The position numbers and the translations under genes are program-made. This document shows, piece after piece, positions 28,254 through 37,004 of a DNA stretch of 64,000 nucleotides (its first letter is position 1; every line of letters starts with the position of its first letter). The notes under the pieces were generated by a model. That model did no database searches and was not told where the DNA came from. It saw only the letters and a program-made list of their open reading frames with translations. The DNA is from Pleionea sp. CnH1-48 (GTDB lineage Bacteria > Pseudomonadota > Gammaproteobacteria > Enterobacterales > Kangiellaceae), in the NCBI RefSeq assembly GCF_024124665.1, contig NZ_JAMXSB010000010.1, positions 62,001-126,000 on the forward strand, read 5' to 3'.

Positions 28254-29042
28254 ATGATACTCGTCGATTCTCATTGTCATTTGGATCGTATTGATTTAAA
28301 ACCCCATGGGGGCTCTTTGGCGAACGCCTTAAATTTTGCTCGTAGCCGTCATGTTGAACACTTTCTTTGTATTGCCACCGATCGTGGTAATTATTCGGAG
28401 GTGAAAGCCATCGCTGATGAACACGCCAATGTCCATTGTACTGTTGGTTTACATCCATTGTCTGAAGACCTCTCTACGGAAGAACTGTACGATTTTTTAG
28501 TGGCCGAGGCTCAGGCAGACAAGGTGGTTGCGATTGGTGAGACCGGACTCGACTATTTTTATGCAAAAGATACTGGAGCTGCTCAGGCTGAGAGCTTTAA
28601 GCTGCACATTGAAGCTTCTCGAGCGGCTGATTTGCCATTGATCATTCACACCCGCGAAGCGAAACAGGACACCTTGGATATGCTTGCTGGCGAACAGCGA
28701 GATAAACCCGGCGTTTTGCACTGTTTCACCGAAGACTGGGACATGGCGAAGCAAGCCATGGATATGGGTTTTTATATATCGATTTCTGGCATCGTGACTT
28801 TTCGTCAGGCCGATAATGTTCGAGAAGTTGCACGACAAGTACCGGCTGATCGTCTGCTTATAGAAACTGACAGTCCTTATCTTGCGCCTGTCCCTCATCG
28901 AGGCAAAAAGTGTGAGCCTTCTTTTGTGGCAGACACGGCTGAGTTTATGGCAGAGCTAAGAGGGGAGTCGGTTGAGCAATTGGCCGAGAACACTACCCGA
29001 AACTACTTTGAGCTGTTCAGTAAGATTTCGTCCGCACAATAA
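28254..29042 (+). CDS. TatD family metal-dependent hydrolase
   Basis: A 262-residue TIM-barrel deoxyribonuclease family member (YcfH/TatD). Metal ligands are seen in DSHCHLD, GETGLDYF, IHTREA, HCFTED and ETDSPYLAP. I start at ATG 28254; the longer frame from 28215 adds non-homologous residues. It closes the fab/holB run and ends at the hairpin that terminates the convergent gene. Confidence 0.92.
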   Translation: MILVDSHCHLDRIDLKPHGGSLANALNFARSRHVEHFLCIATDRGNYSEVKAIADEHANVHCTVGLHPLSEDLSTEELYDFLVAEAQADKVVAIGETGLDYFYAKDTGAAQAESFKLHIEASRAADLPLIIHTREAKQDTLDMLAGEQRDKPGVLHCFTEDWDMAKQAMDMGFYISISGIVTFRQADNVREVARQVPADRLLIETDSPYLAPVPHRGKKCEPSFVADTAEFMAELRGESVEQLAENTTRNYFELFSKISSAQ

Positions 29043-29064
29043 AAAAGGCTCCTTTTCAGGAGCC
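29041..29064 (-). terminator. Intrinsic terminator of the PEP-CTERM gene
   Basis: On the minus strand: GGCTCC TGAAAA GGAGCC followed by TTTTTT, immediately after the PEP-CTERM gene. On the plus strand it lacks a T tract, so it mainly serves the minus strand. Confidence 0.8.
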
Positions 29065-29088
29065 CCGCACTTGATGTGGGAATTGAGA

Positions 29089-29811
29089 TTAACGACGTTT
29101 CCGGTAAGCCGCTAAACCAGCAATTCCCGACAGCAGGATGAACAAAGAACCAGGCTCTGGAACCGGAGTGGCCTGATACAACCAATCCATAGCGTTGTGA
29201 TGGGTCAAATTCCAATTGCTGGAATCATTGGATTGAACAAAATCCATCGTAGCCGACAACCAACCAATGCCAACCCAGGGCCCACAACCAGCATGACCGT
29301 TACAACGGTGAGAATCGTCATCTAAGCGTCCCCCCATGTGCTCAACAAGGCCAATTGAGCTGTTCATATCAGACAAGTTGTCGCCGTTGAGGTCAACATC
29401 ACTGAGTAATGTCAGCAGACCCCAGTTCGCTGTGTTATCGCCGCCTGAGTCACTGACTGACCAGCTACCATCTGGGTTAACGATGATATTGTCTGAATAA
29501 AGAAAATCTACATACCAGTCATATTCGGTAGGACGGGTGGGGCCAGTATCGATGCCGCCGTGCAGGGTACCGTAGATGTGAGCGGTACCGAGCGTCGTAT
29601 CGACATCCATCCTCATATTATCAAAGGTGAAGGTCCATTCGGTGCTGCTGCCTGAACCAAACAAGCCGTCTAATCTTAAACCGTAGGTAGGTAATGCCTG
29701 ATTACCATCAGGATGATCGGCGAGATCGAAACTGACAATAGTGGCGTGAGAGGAGATGGAAGCGAAAGCTATTGCGCTGATTGCCAGAAGTTTTTTCAGA
29801 TTTTTTATCAT
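29089..29811 (-). CDS. PEP-CTERM sorting domain protein
   Basis: A 240-residue secreted protein. Signal peptide 1-23 (ends SISSHA), a beta-rich Asp/Gly body without recognised fold, and a C-terminal VPEPGSLFILLSGIAGLAAYRKRR arrangement: PEP motif, hydrophobic helix, basic tail. This is the PEP-CTERM signal, processed by an exosortase and linked in known cases to exopolysaccharide and biofilm surfaces. No exosortase or export gene is in the window. Four Cys in the CNGHAGC region may pair. Body function unknown. Confidence 0.85.
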   Translation of the reverse strand: MIKNLKKLLAISAIAFASISSHATIVSFDLADHPDGNQALPTYGLRLDGLFGSGSSTEWTFTFDNMRMDVDTTLGTAHIYGTLHGGIDTGPTRPTEYDWYVDFLYSDNIIVNPDGSWSVSDSGGDNTANWGLLTLLSDVDLNGDNLSDMNSSIGLVEHMGGRLDDDSHRCNGHAGCGPWVGIGWLSATMDFVQSNDSSNWNLTHHNAMDWLYQATPVPEPGSLFILLSGIAGLAAYRKRR

Positions 29812-30155
29812 CTTTTTACTCTCCGTATATTGTATTGAGATTTATGCGCTTTTTATGCCACTAAAAGTAAGTGTTTGAATATTGAGATATTTTGAGCGGC
29901 CTTATTAGAGCTCAAAAAACGTTCTGTTAAAAAAGCTGACAGGCCTATGTCTGATTGATTAGCAAGGATTTGATAAACATTTATCAATGGAGCAAAAGAG
30001 AGTAAGATTTTGCTAACTATTTGAAAATACTGACAATTGATTCTATTTAGACCCTGCTTTGCCCTTGTTTTTAACTGCGTCTTTTCCTCAAGCAGGGTAG
30101 TATGGAATCGTTATTTTTTGGTTGATGCGTTATCAACTGTTGCCGTAAGGCTTTT

Positions 30156-30282
30156 TATACCCGTCGCCTTTCAAGGTGCAGCGGTGTTGGCTGCGCGCAC
30201 TCACCCCAATCACTTAGTCTATCTAAGCTCAGGGGACTCGCTTGCTGGCCGCCTACCTGCACCTTGAAATACTTTGGTTATA
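30156..30282. repeat. Dispersed palindromic repeat, copy 3 (inverted)
   Basis: Reverse orientation relative to copies 1 and 2: begins TATACCCGTCGCCTTTCAAGG and ends CCTTGAAATACTTTGGTTATA. Inner CCCC..CTTAG stem is conserved. It occupies the end of the 513-bp gap between the divergent PEP-CTERM gene and the small secreted protein gene, ending about 40 bp before the GTG start of the latter, so it would lie in its leader or promoter. The rest of the gap (29812-30155) shows nothing definite. Confidence 0.85.
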
Positions 30283-30324
30283 TCTTTAAGTACATGTTGT
30301 GCAAGAAATGCAAGGAGTCGAGTT

Positions 30325-30777
30325 GTGAGTTATCAAACCCTTATTGGTCTGGCCGCCGCCGTATTCATAGGTACATCGGTTCAGGCACATGAAGAGCAGC
30401 GTAATGCAAACTGGTGCCCGAACGGGCAAATTGTGGAGTTAGCACAGATGGATATTCGCTATGCTTTGCTCAAACGTTTTGCTGAAGATGCTGGAGCCTG
30501 TGTGGTAGGGCCGCGCAGTTGTGGCCAATTTGATGATGATTATCTGGCAGCATTTGCAGCAGCTGATCATTACTGCCATGGCCTTAGAAGTGCCTCGGTT
30601 GTTGGTGAGTTACGCGCTACTTTTAATGCGCCTGCTTCGTTCAAACATCGCGAAACCCACCATCAGGACTACGACATCAGAGCTGGGCTTAACTTTACCT
30701 GTTCTGTCTGTGTCGAAATTGTTAGAGACACCATCCCCCCAGAACCGATTCATGAAGAGCGTCAGGTTCGTCAATAA
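30325..30777 (+). CDS. Small secreted Cys/His-rich protein, function unknown
   Basis: A 150-residue protein from GTG 30325, chosen because AAGGAG stands 7 nt upstream and the next residues form a signal peptide (LIGLAAAVFIGTSVQA, cleaved before HEEQ). The frame from 30274 would prepend non-signal residues. The mature part has six Cys, including CSVC near the end, and His-rich stretches (HRETHHQDYD). This fits an exported disulphide or metal-binding protein. I do not recognise a named family. Confidence 0.6.
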   Translation: MSYQTLIGLAAAVFIGTSVQAHEEQRNANWCPNGQIVELAQMDIRYALLKRFAEDAGACVVGPRSCGQFDDDYLAAFAAADHYCHGLRSASVVGELRATFNAPASFKHRETHHQDYDIRAGLNFTCSVCVEIVRDTIPPEPIHEERQVRQ

Positions 30778-30798
30778 AAGGGCAGAGGGCAGTCGTCT

Positions 30799-33051
30799 TT
30801 AGGCTAGAGAGCGTGTACGGACACTCTGCATAAACTCGTCGAGCTTATGTTTTAATCGACTGCGGTCGTCATCGGGCAATTCGCAGTGTGAGAGTATAAA
30901 GTGGCCTGTTCGTACCACTTCTCGCCAGCGTGGTTGCTTGGGAAGTTTATCCAGGTTCAGATAACGATCCATGGCGCGGGTGCGTAAACGGCCATCGTCG
31001 ACGGTGACGCGCCAGATACCGGATTGCTCTGCCAGTTCGATGCGGGTTGTATTCGTGGTTTGTTCCCATAAGCTCACGCAAGAGAACATAAGGTCCACCA
31101 GATCAGCCCGAAAGTTCTGTTGCAGCGAGTCCGGTTGCACTCGCTTGTTCAGTTTTTCTAGACTCTGCTCAATGGTGGTCATTTCGTCTTTAATCGATGC
31201 ATCGATGGTGAAGTTTTCTGGAGTGGCCTGGGCCAGTAACTCGTTAAGACGAGTCAGGGCTTTTTTGCCTGCATTCAGTTGCTGTAAAAACACTGGGCTT
31301 TGTGCCGATTTCTTTTGATTGAGTTCGCACAGGGTAAGAACCCAGATTTGCTGCTCAAGTTCTACCGGGGTTAACCAGGCCTCACAGGCCAGTTCTTGCT
31401 GTTGTTTGTGTTGGATATTGAGCTGTTCAATATGCTGCGGATCGCTATCTTCTGGAATCAACCCCGTCTGTTTATCATGTTTTAACCAATGAGAGAGTTC
31501 TTGTTGAACCAGCTCTTCAAAGCTATAGCCTGTTAGCTCGCACAGAGAGTGATTAACAAAGAGCACCTGTCCGCTGACATCCAGCGCCATTAAAGCTTCA
31601 TTGCTGGTATCAAGCATAAACTGCAAGCGTTGTTGAGTGGTTCTTAGTTGATGTTCTGCCTCTTTGTGGTAGTCAACCTGATGTTGTAGCTCGTTGAGTT
31701 TTTGTTGGCTCTCAAACGCGCGTTGCTGATTACGGCGATGAAAATACCAGGCGACAAATGACAACGCCAGAGTCGCGCCTAACACAACGCTCAGCATAAG
31801 CCAGCGTTGTTGTTCTAAATGCAGATTATGAATTCGATTTTCTTGTTCTAGAGTACGGATGGTGTTTTCTTTTTCTCGTAACTCTAGTCGATTGCTGAGC
31901 TGAGCAATTTGTTTGTTATAGCTGGCTTCTAATTGCGCTTTGTAAATCACCTGATATTCTTCGGAGCGTTGCAGTGATTCTTCGAGCAGTCCCTGGGCTT
32001 TCAGCACTTGGATGAGCAGGGGATAGGCTTTCAGTAGTTGTTCGCGGTTTTCATGTTGAGTGTTGGCCGTTAGCGTACTCTCGAGATAGCGTTTGGCTTC
32101 ATCGAATTGCTGTTGCTTGATATAGGCTTTAGCAAAAACGATATTGAGCGCGCCTTGTAAATGAGCATTGGCCAGAGTAGCTACTTGGTTTTGAGTGATT
32201 CTTAAAGTGGCAAAGGCTTTATCCAGATACCCATAATCGACATAGAGTTCTGACAATTGAGTCATTAGTCGGCTACTGTCGGCTAATGAAGGCAGCGACT
32301 TATAAAGCGCATTGGATTTTTTCATTAAGGCTTCAGCTTTATCGAACTGCTGATTGGCGGCATGTAACAGAGCAATGTTTTCTTGTGTATGGGCAATGCG
32401 ACTTTTGTCATCTTGTAATAGATATTTTTGCAGCGCTCGTTGGTAATACTCCAGTGCTTTATCGTCATCTTCCATAATGCGAAAAACGTTACCAATATTA
32501 TTCAATGTAACGGCGACTTTTTGTTCGAGGCCCAGGGCTTCCTTCTTTTGTAAACTTTGATAGAAAGCACTTAGCGATTGTTCAAAATCACCCAGCTGGC
32601 GATAGACGTTGCCAAGGTCGTTATAGGAATTGGCCAGCCATTCCTCATTTTCTTGTTGCTTGGCGAGTTGTAATCCCTGGTTAAAATGGTGTTGTGCATC
32701 GATGAACTGACCTTCACGATAGGCCAATATGCCAAGGCGGCGAGTGACTAAATATTGAAGTTCGTTATCTTTTTCGAATTGCTCTAAATGGGTGATGACT
32801 TCTAAGTAATTTTTGGCTTTGGCGTATTGGCCCTGGCGACGATAAGCATCGCTGAGTGCGACATTGAGTTCGACCCAGATTTTGGGATGAGTTTGCGCCG
32901 ATGTTTGCTCGAGTTTTGCCTGACAGATCTCAAGCCCTTGCGCCAGTCGTGATTTGGTTAACGCTTTTTTGCAATCGGCAATACTGTTATCTGTATTGGC
33001 GTAGAGCCAATTTAAACTTGTGAGCAAATAAATAGTTATTAAAAAACGCAT
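30799..33051 (-). CDS. TPR / TM / PAS sensor-like protein with unassigned C-terminal domain
   Basis: 750 residues. Signal peptide (1-19), then periplasmic tetratricopeptide repeats to about 390 (for example GNVYRQLGDFEQSLSAFYQSL), a coiled coil, one helix (about 420-440, VVLGATLALSFVAWYF), a cytoplasmic coiled coil, and a PAS domain (FMLDTSNEALMALDVSGQVLFVNHSLCELTG). A conserved-looking C-terminal segment follows, with RIELAEQSGIWRVTVDDGRL and LPKQPRWREVVRT. No kinase, GGDEF or HTH output is present. It could be a one-component membrane receptor acting through protein contacts. Family role unknown to me. Confidence 0.7.
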   Translation of the reverse strand: MRFLITIYLLTSLNWLYANTDNSIADCKKALTKSRLAQGLEICQAKLEQTSAQTHPKIWVELNVALSDAYRRQGQYAKAKNYLEVITHLEQFEKDNELQYLVTRRLGILAYREGQFIDAQHHFNQGLQLAKQQENEEWLANSYNDLGNVYRQLGDFEQSLSAFYQSLQKKEALGLEQKVAVTLNNIGNVFRIMEDDDKALEYYQRALQKYLLQDDKSRIAHTQENIALLHAANQQFDKAEALMKKSNALYKSLPSLADSSRLMTQLSELYVDYGYLDKAFATLRITQNQVATLANAHLQGALNIVFAKAYIKQQQFDEAKRYLESTLTANTQHENREQLLKAYPLLIQVLKAQGLLEESLQRSEEYQVIYKAQLEASYNKQIAQLSNRLELREKENTIRTLEQENRIHNLHLEQQRWLMLSVVLGATLALSFVAWYFHRRNQQRAFESQQKLNELQHQVDYHKEAEHQLRTTQQRLQFMLDTSNEALMALDVSGQVLFVNHSLCELTGYSFEELVQQELSHWLKHDKQTGLIPEDSDPQHIEQLNIQHKQQQELACEAWLTPVELEQQIWVLTLCELNQKKSAQSPVFLQQLNAGKKALTRLNELLAQATPENFTIDASIKDEMTTIEQSLEKLNKRVQPDSLQQNFRADLVDLMFSCVSLWEQTTNTTRIELAEQSGIWRVTVDDGRLRTRAMDRYLNLDKLPKQPRWREVVRTGHFILSHCELPDDDRSRLKHKLDEFMQSVRTRSLA

Positions 33052-33138
33052 TGATAACCAGGGAATAGAAACCTAAAGGGAAGAGCTATTGTAAAGTTCC
33101 AAAAGAAACTTACAACGACAAAGTTCAGAATCTAGATA

Positions 33139-33203
33139 AAAAAACACCCAGGCCCTTTCGGGCGTCTGGGTTAGGGGAAGTTTGATTGATGGCCTCTCGC
33201 CAT
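33139..33203 (-). ncRNA. Candidate small RNA or isolated terminator with two hairpins
   Basis: On the minus strand: hairpin ATGGC-GAGAG-GCCAT (33203-33189), then AACCCAGACGCCC-GAAA-GGGCCTGGGTGTT and seven T. The plus strand lacks a T tract. The nearest upstream minus-strand stop is 280 bp away (33457). The gap 33052-33456 holds no credible gene, so this is either a long 3' UTR end or the tail of a small RNA. Confidence 0.4.
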
Positions 33204-33456
33204 TTGATAATATAAAACTAGAACATACTGGGGGAAATACAAGCAATTTATACTCAAAAAGTAGAGATTTTTTAATTTTGTCGCACTGGCTCGTATTAGG
33301 TCTCTGGTTCTGCCCTGCAAATATCTATACGGTGAGTTATTTAATAAGGTTTAAAATTCTATTTTGAGATTTTGATTTTCACTGGTTTACGCTTCCTATC
33401 GATTTAAAGTCCCCACAGATTTGCTTTTCAAACTTCGCGCTTTTTGTATCGCTCTT

Positions 33457-34275
33457 TTATTTTGCCCGTTCAATGCTCAAGGAATCATCGTCATTGGCTA
33501 GCAAACCATCCTGATTCCAGGGCAGCTGGCGATAAGAGGGTTTGTCTTTGTCGCCCCAGAATGGAAACTTGATGATTTTAAAGTAGGGTGAGTAATCGAA
33601 ATCGGCAGGAACAAATAAATTGGTATTACGTTTTATCAACTCAACCCGACCTTTACCCAGGGTTCTAAAACTCGGCAGTACGGGATATTGCACCGTTGCA
33701 AAGGCTTCGGCGAGCATGGATGAACAAACAGTACGGGTTGGCTCACCTGCATGATGACGGAAAAGCGAAGAGCGCCAACGTCGCGGGACGATAGTCCAGG
33801 GAAACATCAATCGAGCCAAATCGAGTAATTGGCGTACATTGTATGGGGTGCCCAGGCGGTCAATGGCATATTGAATGACTTTCTGAGCATCATCATGAGA
33901 CAACTGTGCAGGTCGGCAGATGCGCAGGTTATCCTGCTGATAGATGGACAGAGGATTTACAATCGTACCCTGACCCAGTAGTCCTTCGATCATCCACTGG
34001 GTGGGACCGTCTTCGCAGCCTGCGGCGAGCAATTGTTCTCGCGCCTTAGGATCCTGTATGTCATGCAGACGGCCGATATAGAGAGCTGCGTGAGTCCAAC
34101 GGCTCTGGGTAATGAGCTTGATGACCTCAGAGACTCGACTGCGTCCCTCTACTAATATGACGTCTCCAGGGCGTAGTCCGTAGCTTAGTTGTTCAAAATT
34201 ACAATTGGTGAATTCGGGGTTAGGCGCTTCCTTATTCAGCCATTGTTCTGCCAGTTGTTTTAGTTTATTCAGCAT
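33457..34275 (-). CDS. YiiX/YaeF-like permuted papain-fold amidohydrolase (C92-like)
   Basis: 272 residues of the circularly permuted NlpC/P60-like type. Near the N-terminus is GDVILVEGRSRVSEVIKLI followed by the catalytic His in WTHAALYIG. The Cys comes later in TVCSSMLAEAF, which is the permuted order. No signal peptide is seen, so it probably acts in the cytoplasm or at the membrane. Substrate unknown; relatives are proposed to cut amide or acyl bonds of lipids or peptides. Confidence 0.7.
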   Translation of the reverse strand: MLNKLKQLAEQWLNKEAPNPEFTNCNFEQLSYGLRPGDVILVEGRSRVSEVIKLITQSRWTHAALYIGRLHDIQDPKAREQLLAAGCEDGPTQWMIEGLLGQGTIVNPLSIYQQDNLRICRPAQLSHDDAQKVIQYAIDRLGTPYNVRQLLDLARLMFPWTIVPRRWRSSLFRHHAGEPTRTVCSSMLAEAFATVQYPVLPSFRTLGKGRVELIKRNTNLFVPADFDYSPYFKIIKFPFWGDKDKPSYRQLPWNQDGLLANDDDSLSIERAK

Positions 34276-34768
34276 ATTTGATTAAATATCAGTAGGTTAA
34301 AATTCAGTCCCTTCAATAAATTATAGCTTATCCTGGTGAGAGTATGGATTCTGATAAAGAGCCTCTTGAGGTCTAAGATAGTGCCCGCAAAGACATAGAA
34401 ATTTACAAAACTCCTTCACAAATTTTCAACTGCATCTTGAAAAATTCTCGATAACATAGCATATATACTCTATGTACTTGATTGAGCTGACATTACTGCT
34501 TAATTCGTAATCCCTGAAAAGGAGCAAAAATCAGGGAATTTTTGATAAAAATTAATCATCTTCTGAAGTCTTAGCTTTCCATCAGAGCATGCTCAAAGTG
34601 TGTGTAGCGTCTAAACTGGAGGTTAAGGGGGAAGGTGAGAAGTCCATTGAGCAGTATATTCTGGCTTTTTATCGTGTTCTCAAGCGCTGTATGAAACAAA
34701 GGTGCTATTTTGATGTCAGAGTTTGAGAACTGTGTTTTATAACGAATTCAAAAGATTATAGGATGTTT
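34276..34768. other. 493-bp gap upstream of prc
   Basis: No credible gene. It holds a dyad ACATAG-N10-CTATGT at 34454-34475 around an AT-rich centre, possibly an operator. A 45-codon frame (34589-34726) has no recognisable product and poor start context, so I do not call it. Confidence 0.5.
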
Positions 34769-36862
34769 ATGAAGTTTCATTTGCTAGCTATTGTTTCTTT
34801 GGCCGGTGCTTTGTCAGCATCTTCTCTGGCAGGCACGTCTGATACCCAGGCTGATGTATTAGCCAACGAAAAGTTGAAACCCGGCAAAAACCACCAAACT
34901 TCAAGTCGCTATATTGCTCACTTTTTGAGTGAAGGGCACTATCTAAAAACCCCCATTAAGAATAACGACGAGTTATCTGGCAAAATTCTGGATAAATACA
35001 TCGAGCGTTATGATCCTAACCGCATTTATTTTTATCAGCAGGATATTCGGTCTTTTGAACGCTATCGACTGATGATGGATAACGTCATTGAGTCCGGTAA
35101 TCTGCAATCCGTCTATGATATTCATTCTGTCTATAAGCAACGCCAGTTAGAGCGGTTTGATTTTGCAATAAAATTGCTCGACAAGCCTTTTGATTTCAAA
35201 AAAGATGAAGAGTTTATCTACGACAGAGAAGAGTTGGACTGGCCCTCTAGCGAAGCCGAAATGAACTTACTGTGGAAGCGTCGAGTGAAAGCTGATGCTT
35301 TGGCGTTAATGTTGGCCGAGAAAAACTGGGACGAAATTAAAGAGATATTAAGCAAACGCTACAATATGGCTAAGCGACGTATGGAGCAGATGAAAAGCGA
35401 AGACGTTTTCAGCGCTTATATGAACGCTTATGCGTTAACCATTGAGCCTCATGCTTCTTATTTGTCGCCTCGTGATGCCGAAAACTTTGATATCGAAATG
35501 AAGCTGTCTTTAGAAGGCATCGGCGCAATTTTGCAGGCAGACGATGTTTACACCAAAATCACCAAACTGGTCACTGGAGCACCTGCTGAAAAATCCAAGC
35601 AATTGAAGGAAGGTGACCGCATTGTGGGTGTTGGCCAGGCCGATGGCGAAATCAAAGATGTGATTAGCTGGCGTTTGGATGATGTGGTTTCTTTGATCCG
35701 TGGTGAAGCCGGCTCTGAGGTGCGTTTACAGGTATTACCTAAAGATGAGGTCATCGCTGGTGAAACCAAATTGGTTACTTTGGTTCGTGAAAAAGTAAAG
35801 CTGGAAGAACTATCGGCCAAATCCAAGGTGATTGAAATCGAGCAGGATGGAAAACCTCTGAAAATGGGTGTTATTTCTATCCCTAAGTTTTATGTCGACT
35901 GGGATGCAAAATTTGCGAATCGAAGCGACTACAAAAGCACCTCCCGAGATGTGAGAAAGTTTATTAAGCAGCTAGAAGCCGAAAACATCGACGGTCTTAT
36001 TATCGATTTACGTAATAATGGCGGTGGTGCTTTAGACGAGGCGGTTGAGCTGACTGGATTGTTTATTGACTATGGCCCTGTGGTACAGCAACGTGATCAA
36101 CGTGGTCGTATTACTGCTTTTTCTGACAGCGACCGTGGCGTTGCTTACAAGGGGGAGCTGGCCGTGTTGGTTAATGGTAACAGTGCCTCTGCTTCCGAAA
36201 TTTTTGCTGGTGCGATTCAGGACTATGGCCGCGGAATTATCGTGGGAGAGCAAACCTTCGGTAAAGGAACCGTTCAATCTCTGGTTGACCTAAATCGTTT
36301 TCGTGGCGCTTCGGAAGGCAGCCTAGGTAAAGTAAAGTGGACGACTTCGAAGTTCTATCGAGTTTCTGGTGAAACCACTCAACATCGGGGCGTGGTACCT
36401 GATATTTCATTCCCTTCGGCCTTCTCTCGCGAAGAATACGGCGAGAGCGCTTATGACAATGCGTTAGTGTGGGATACGATTTCTGCCGCCAGCTTCAATA
36501 AAACGGGCAAACTGACGCCTTTTGTGGCCCAGCTAAAAAGTCGTCATCAACAACGTGCTAAGCAGAGCCTTGAGTTTGGCTTCCTGGCTGAAGATATTGA
36601 AGAGTTCCTTAAAAAGAAAGAGCGTAAGTCGGTGTCTCTTAATCTGGAGAAGCGTAAAAAGGAAATCGAAGAGAACAAATTGAGCCAGCTGGAGCGTGTT
36701 AATTCTCGTTTGAAAAAGAAAGGCATGAAACCTGTTGAGTCGCTGAAAGACTTCGATGATTCTGTGTTCGAAAAAGACGACTTTAGACTTGAAGAAACCG
36801 GCAATATTTTGGCCGACTTCATTACTCTAAAACATCGCAAAAAGCTTGCTGAACTTAAATAG
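34769..36862 (+). CDS. prc: Tail-specific (C-terminal processing) protease Prc
   Basis: Periplasmic serine protease that degrades proteins by their nonpolar C-termini and trims PBP3 and MepS in E. coli. About 697 residues: signal peptide (1-22), helical N-terminal domain, PDZ (about 235-330), then the S41 domain. Ser lies in NGNSASASEIFAG (near 470) and Lys in TFGKGTVQS (near 496), with a Lys/Glu-rich C-terminal DUF3340-like domain. Of two in-frame ATGs (34763, 34769) I use the second, which has TAGGA at proper spacing. A strong terminator follows. Confidence 0.93.
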   Translation: MKFHLLAIVSLAGALSASSLAGTSDTQADVLANEKLKPGKNHQTSSRYIAHFLSEGHYLKTPIKNNDELSGKILDKYIERYDPNRIYFYQQDIRSFERYRLMMDNVIESGNLQSVYDIHSVYKQRQLERFDFAIKLLDKPFDFKKDEEFIYDREELDWPSSEAEMNLLWKRRVKADALALMLAEKNWDEIKEILSKRYNMAKRRMEQMKSEDVFSAYMNAYALTIEPHASYLSPRDAENFDIEMKLSLEGIGAILQADDVYTKITKLVTGAPAEKSKQLKEGDRIVGVGQADGEIKDVISWRLDDVVSLIRGEAGSEVRLQVLPKDEVIAGETKLVTLVREKVKLEELSAKSKVIEIEQDGKPLKMGVISIPKFYVDWDAKFANRSDYKSTSRDVRKFIKQLEAENIDGLIIDLRNNGGGALDEAVELTGLFIDYGPVVQQRDQRGRITAFSDSDRGVAYKGELAVLVNGNSASASEIFAGAIQDYGRGIIVGEQTFGKGTVQSLVDLNRFRGASEGSLGKVKWTTSKFYRVSGETTQHRGVVPDISFPSAFSREEYGESAYDNALVWDTISAASFNKTGKLTPFVAQLKSRHQQRAKQSLEFGFLAEDIEEFLKKKERKSVSLNLEKRKKEIEENKLSQLERVNSRLKKKGMKPVESLKDFDDSVFEKDDFRLEETGNILADFITLKHRKKLAELK

Positions 36863-36890
36863 TTGTCTACACTTTGTTCTTAAGATGTAG

Positions 36891-36920
36891 AAAAAGGAGG
36901 TGTTAAACACCTCCTTTTTT
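36891..36920 (+). terminator. Intrinsic terminator of prc
   Basis: GGAGGTGT / ACACCTCC (36896-36903, 36907-36914), 3-nt loop, flanked by A tract and T tract. Confidence 0.85.
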
Positions 36921-37004
36921 ATTGTCTTCATAAATCTAAATGGATGACCTTTTGTGCGGCAGTTTCACAGCTGATCTTTATTTTAGTTAAAATTGGGTTA
37001 GCGA

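Noticed and set aside
34589-34726. 45-codon frame upstream of prc
   Set aside because: No ribosome site, no recognisable product; described only as gap content.
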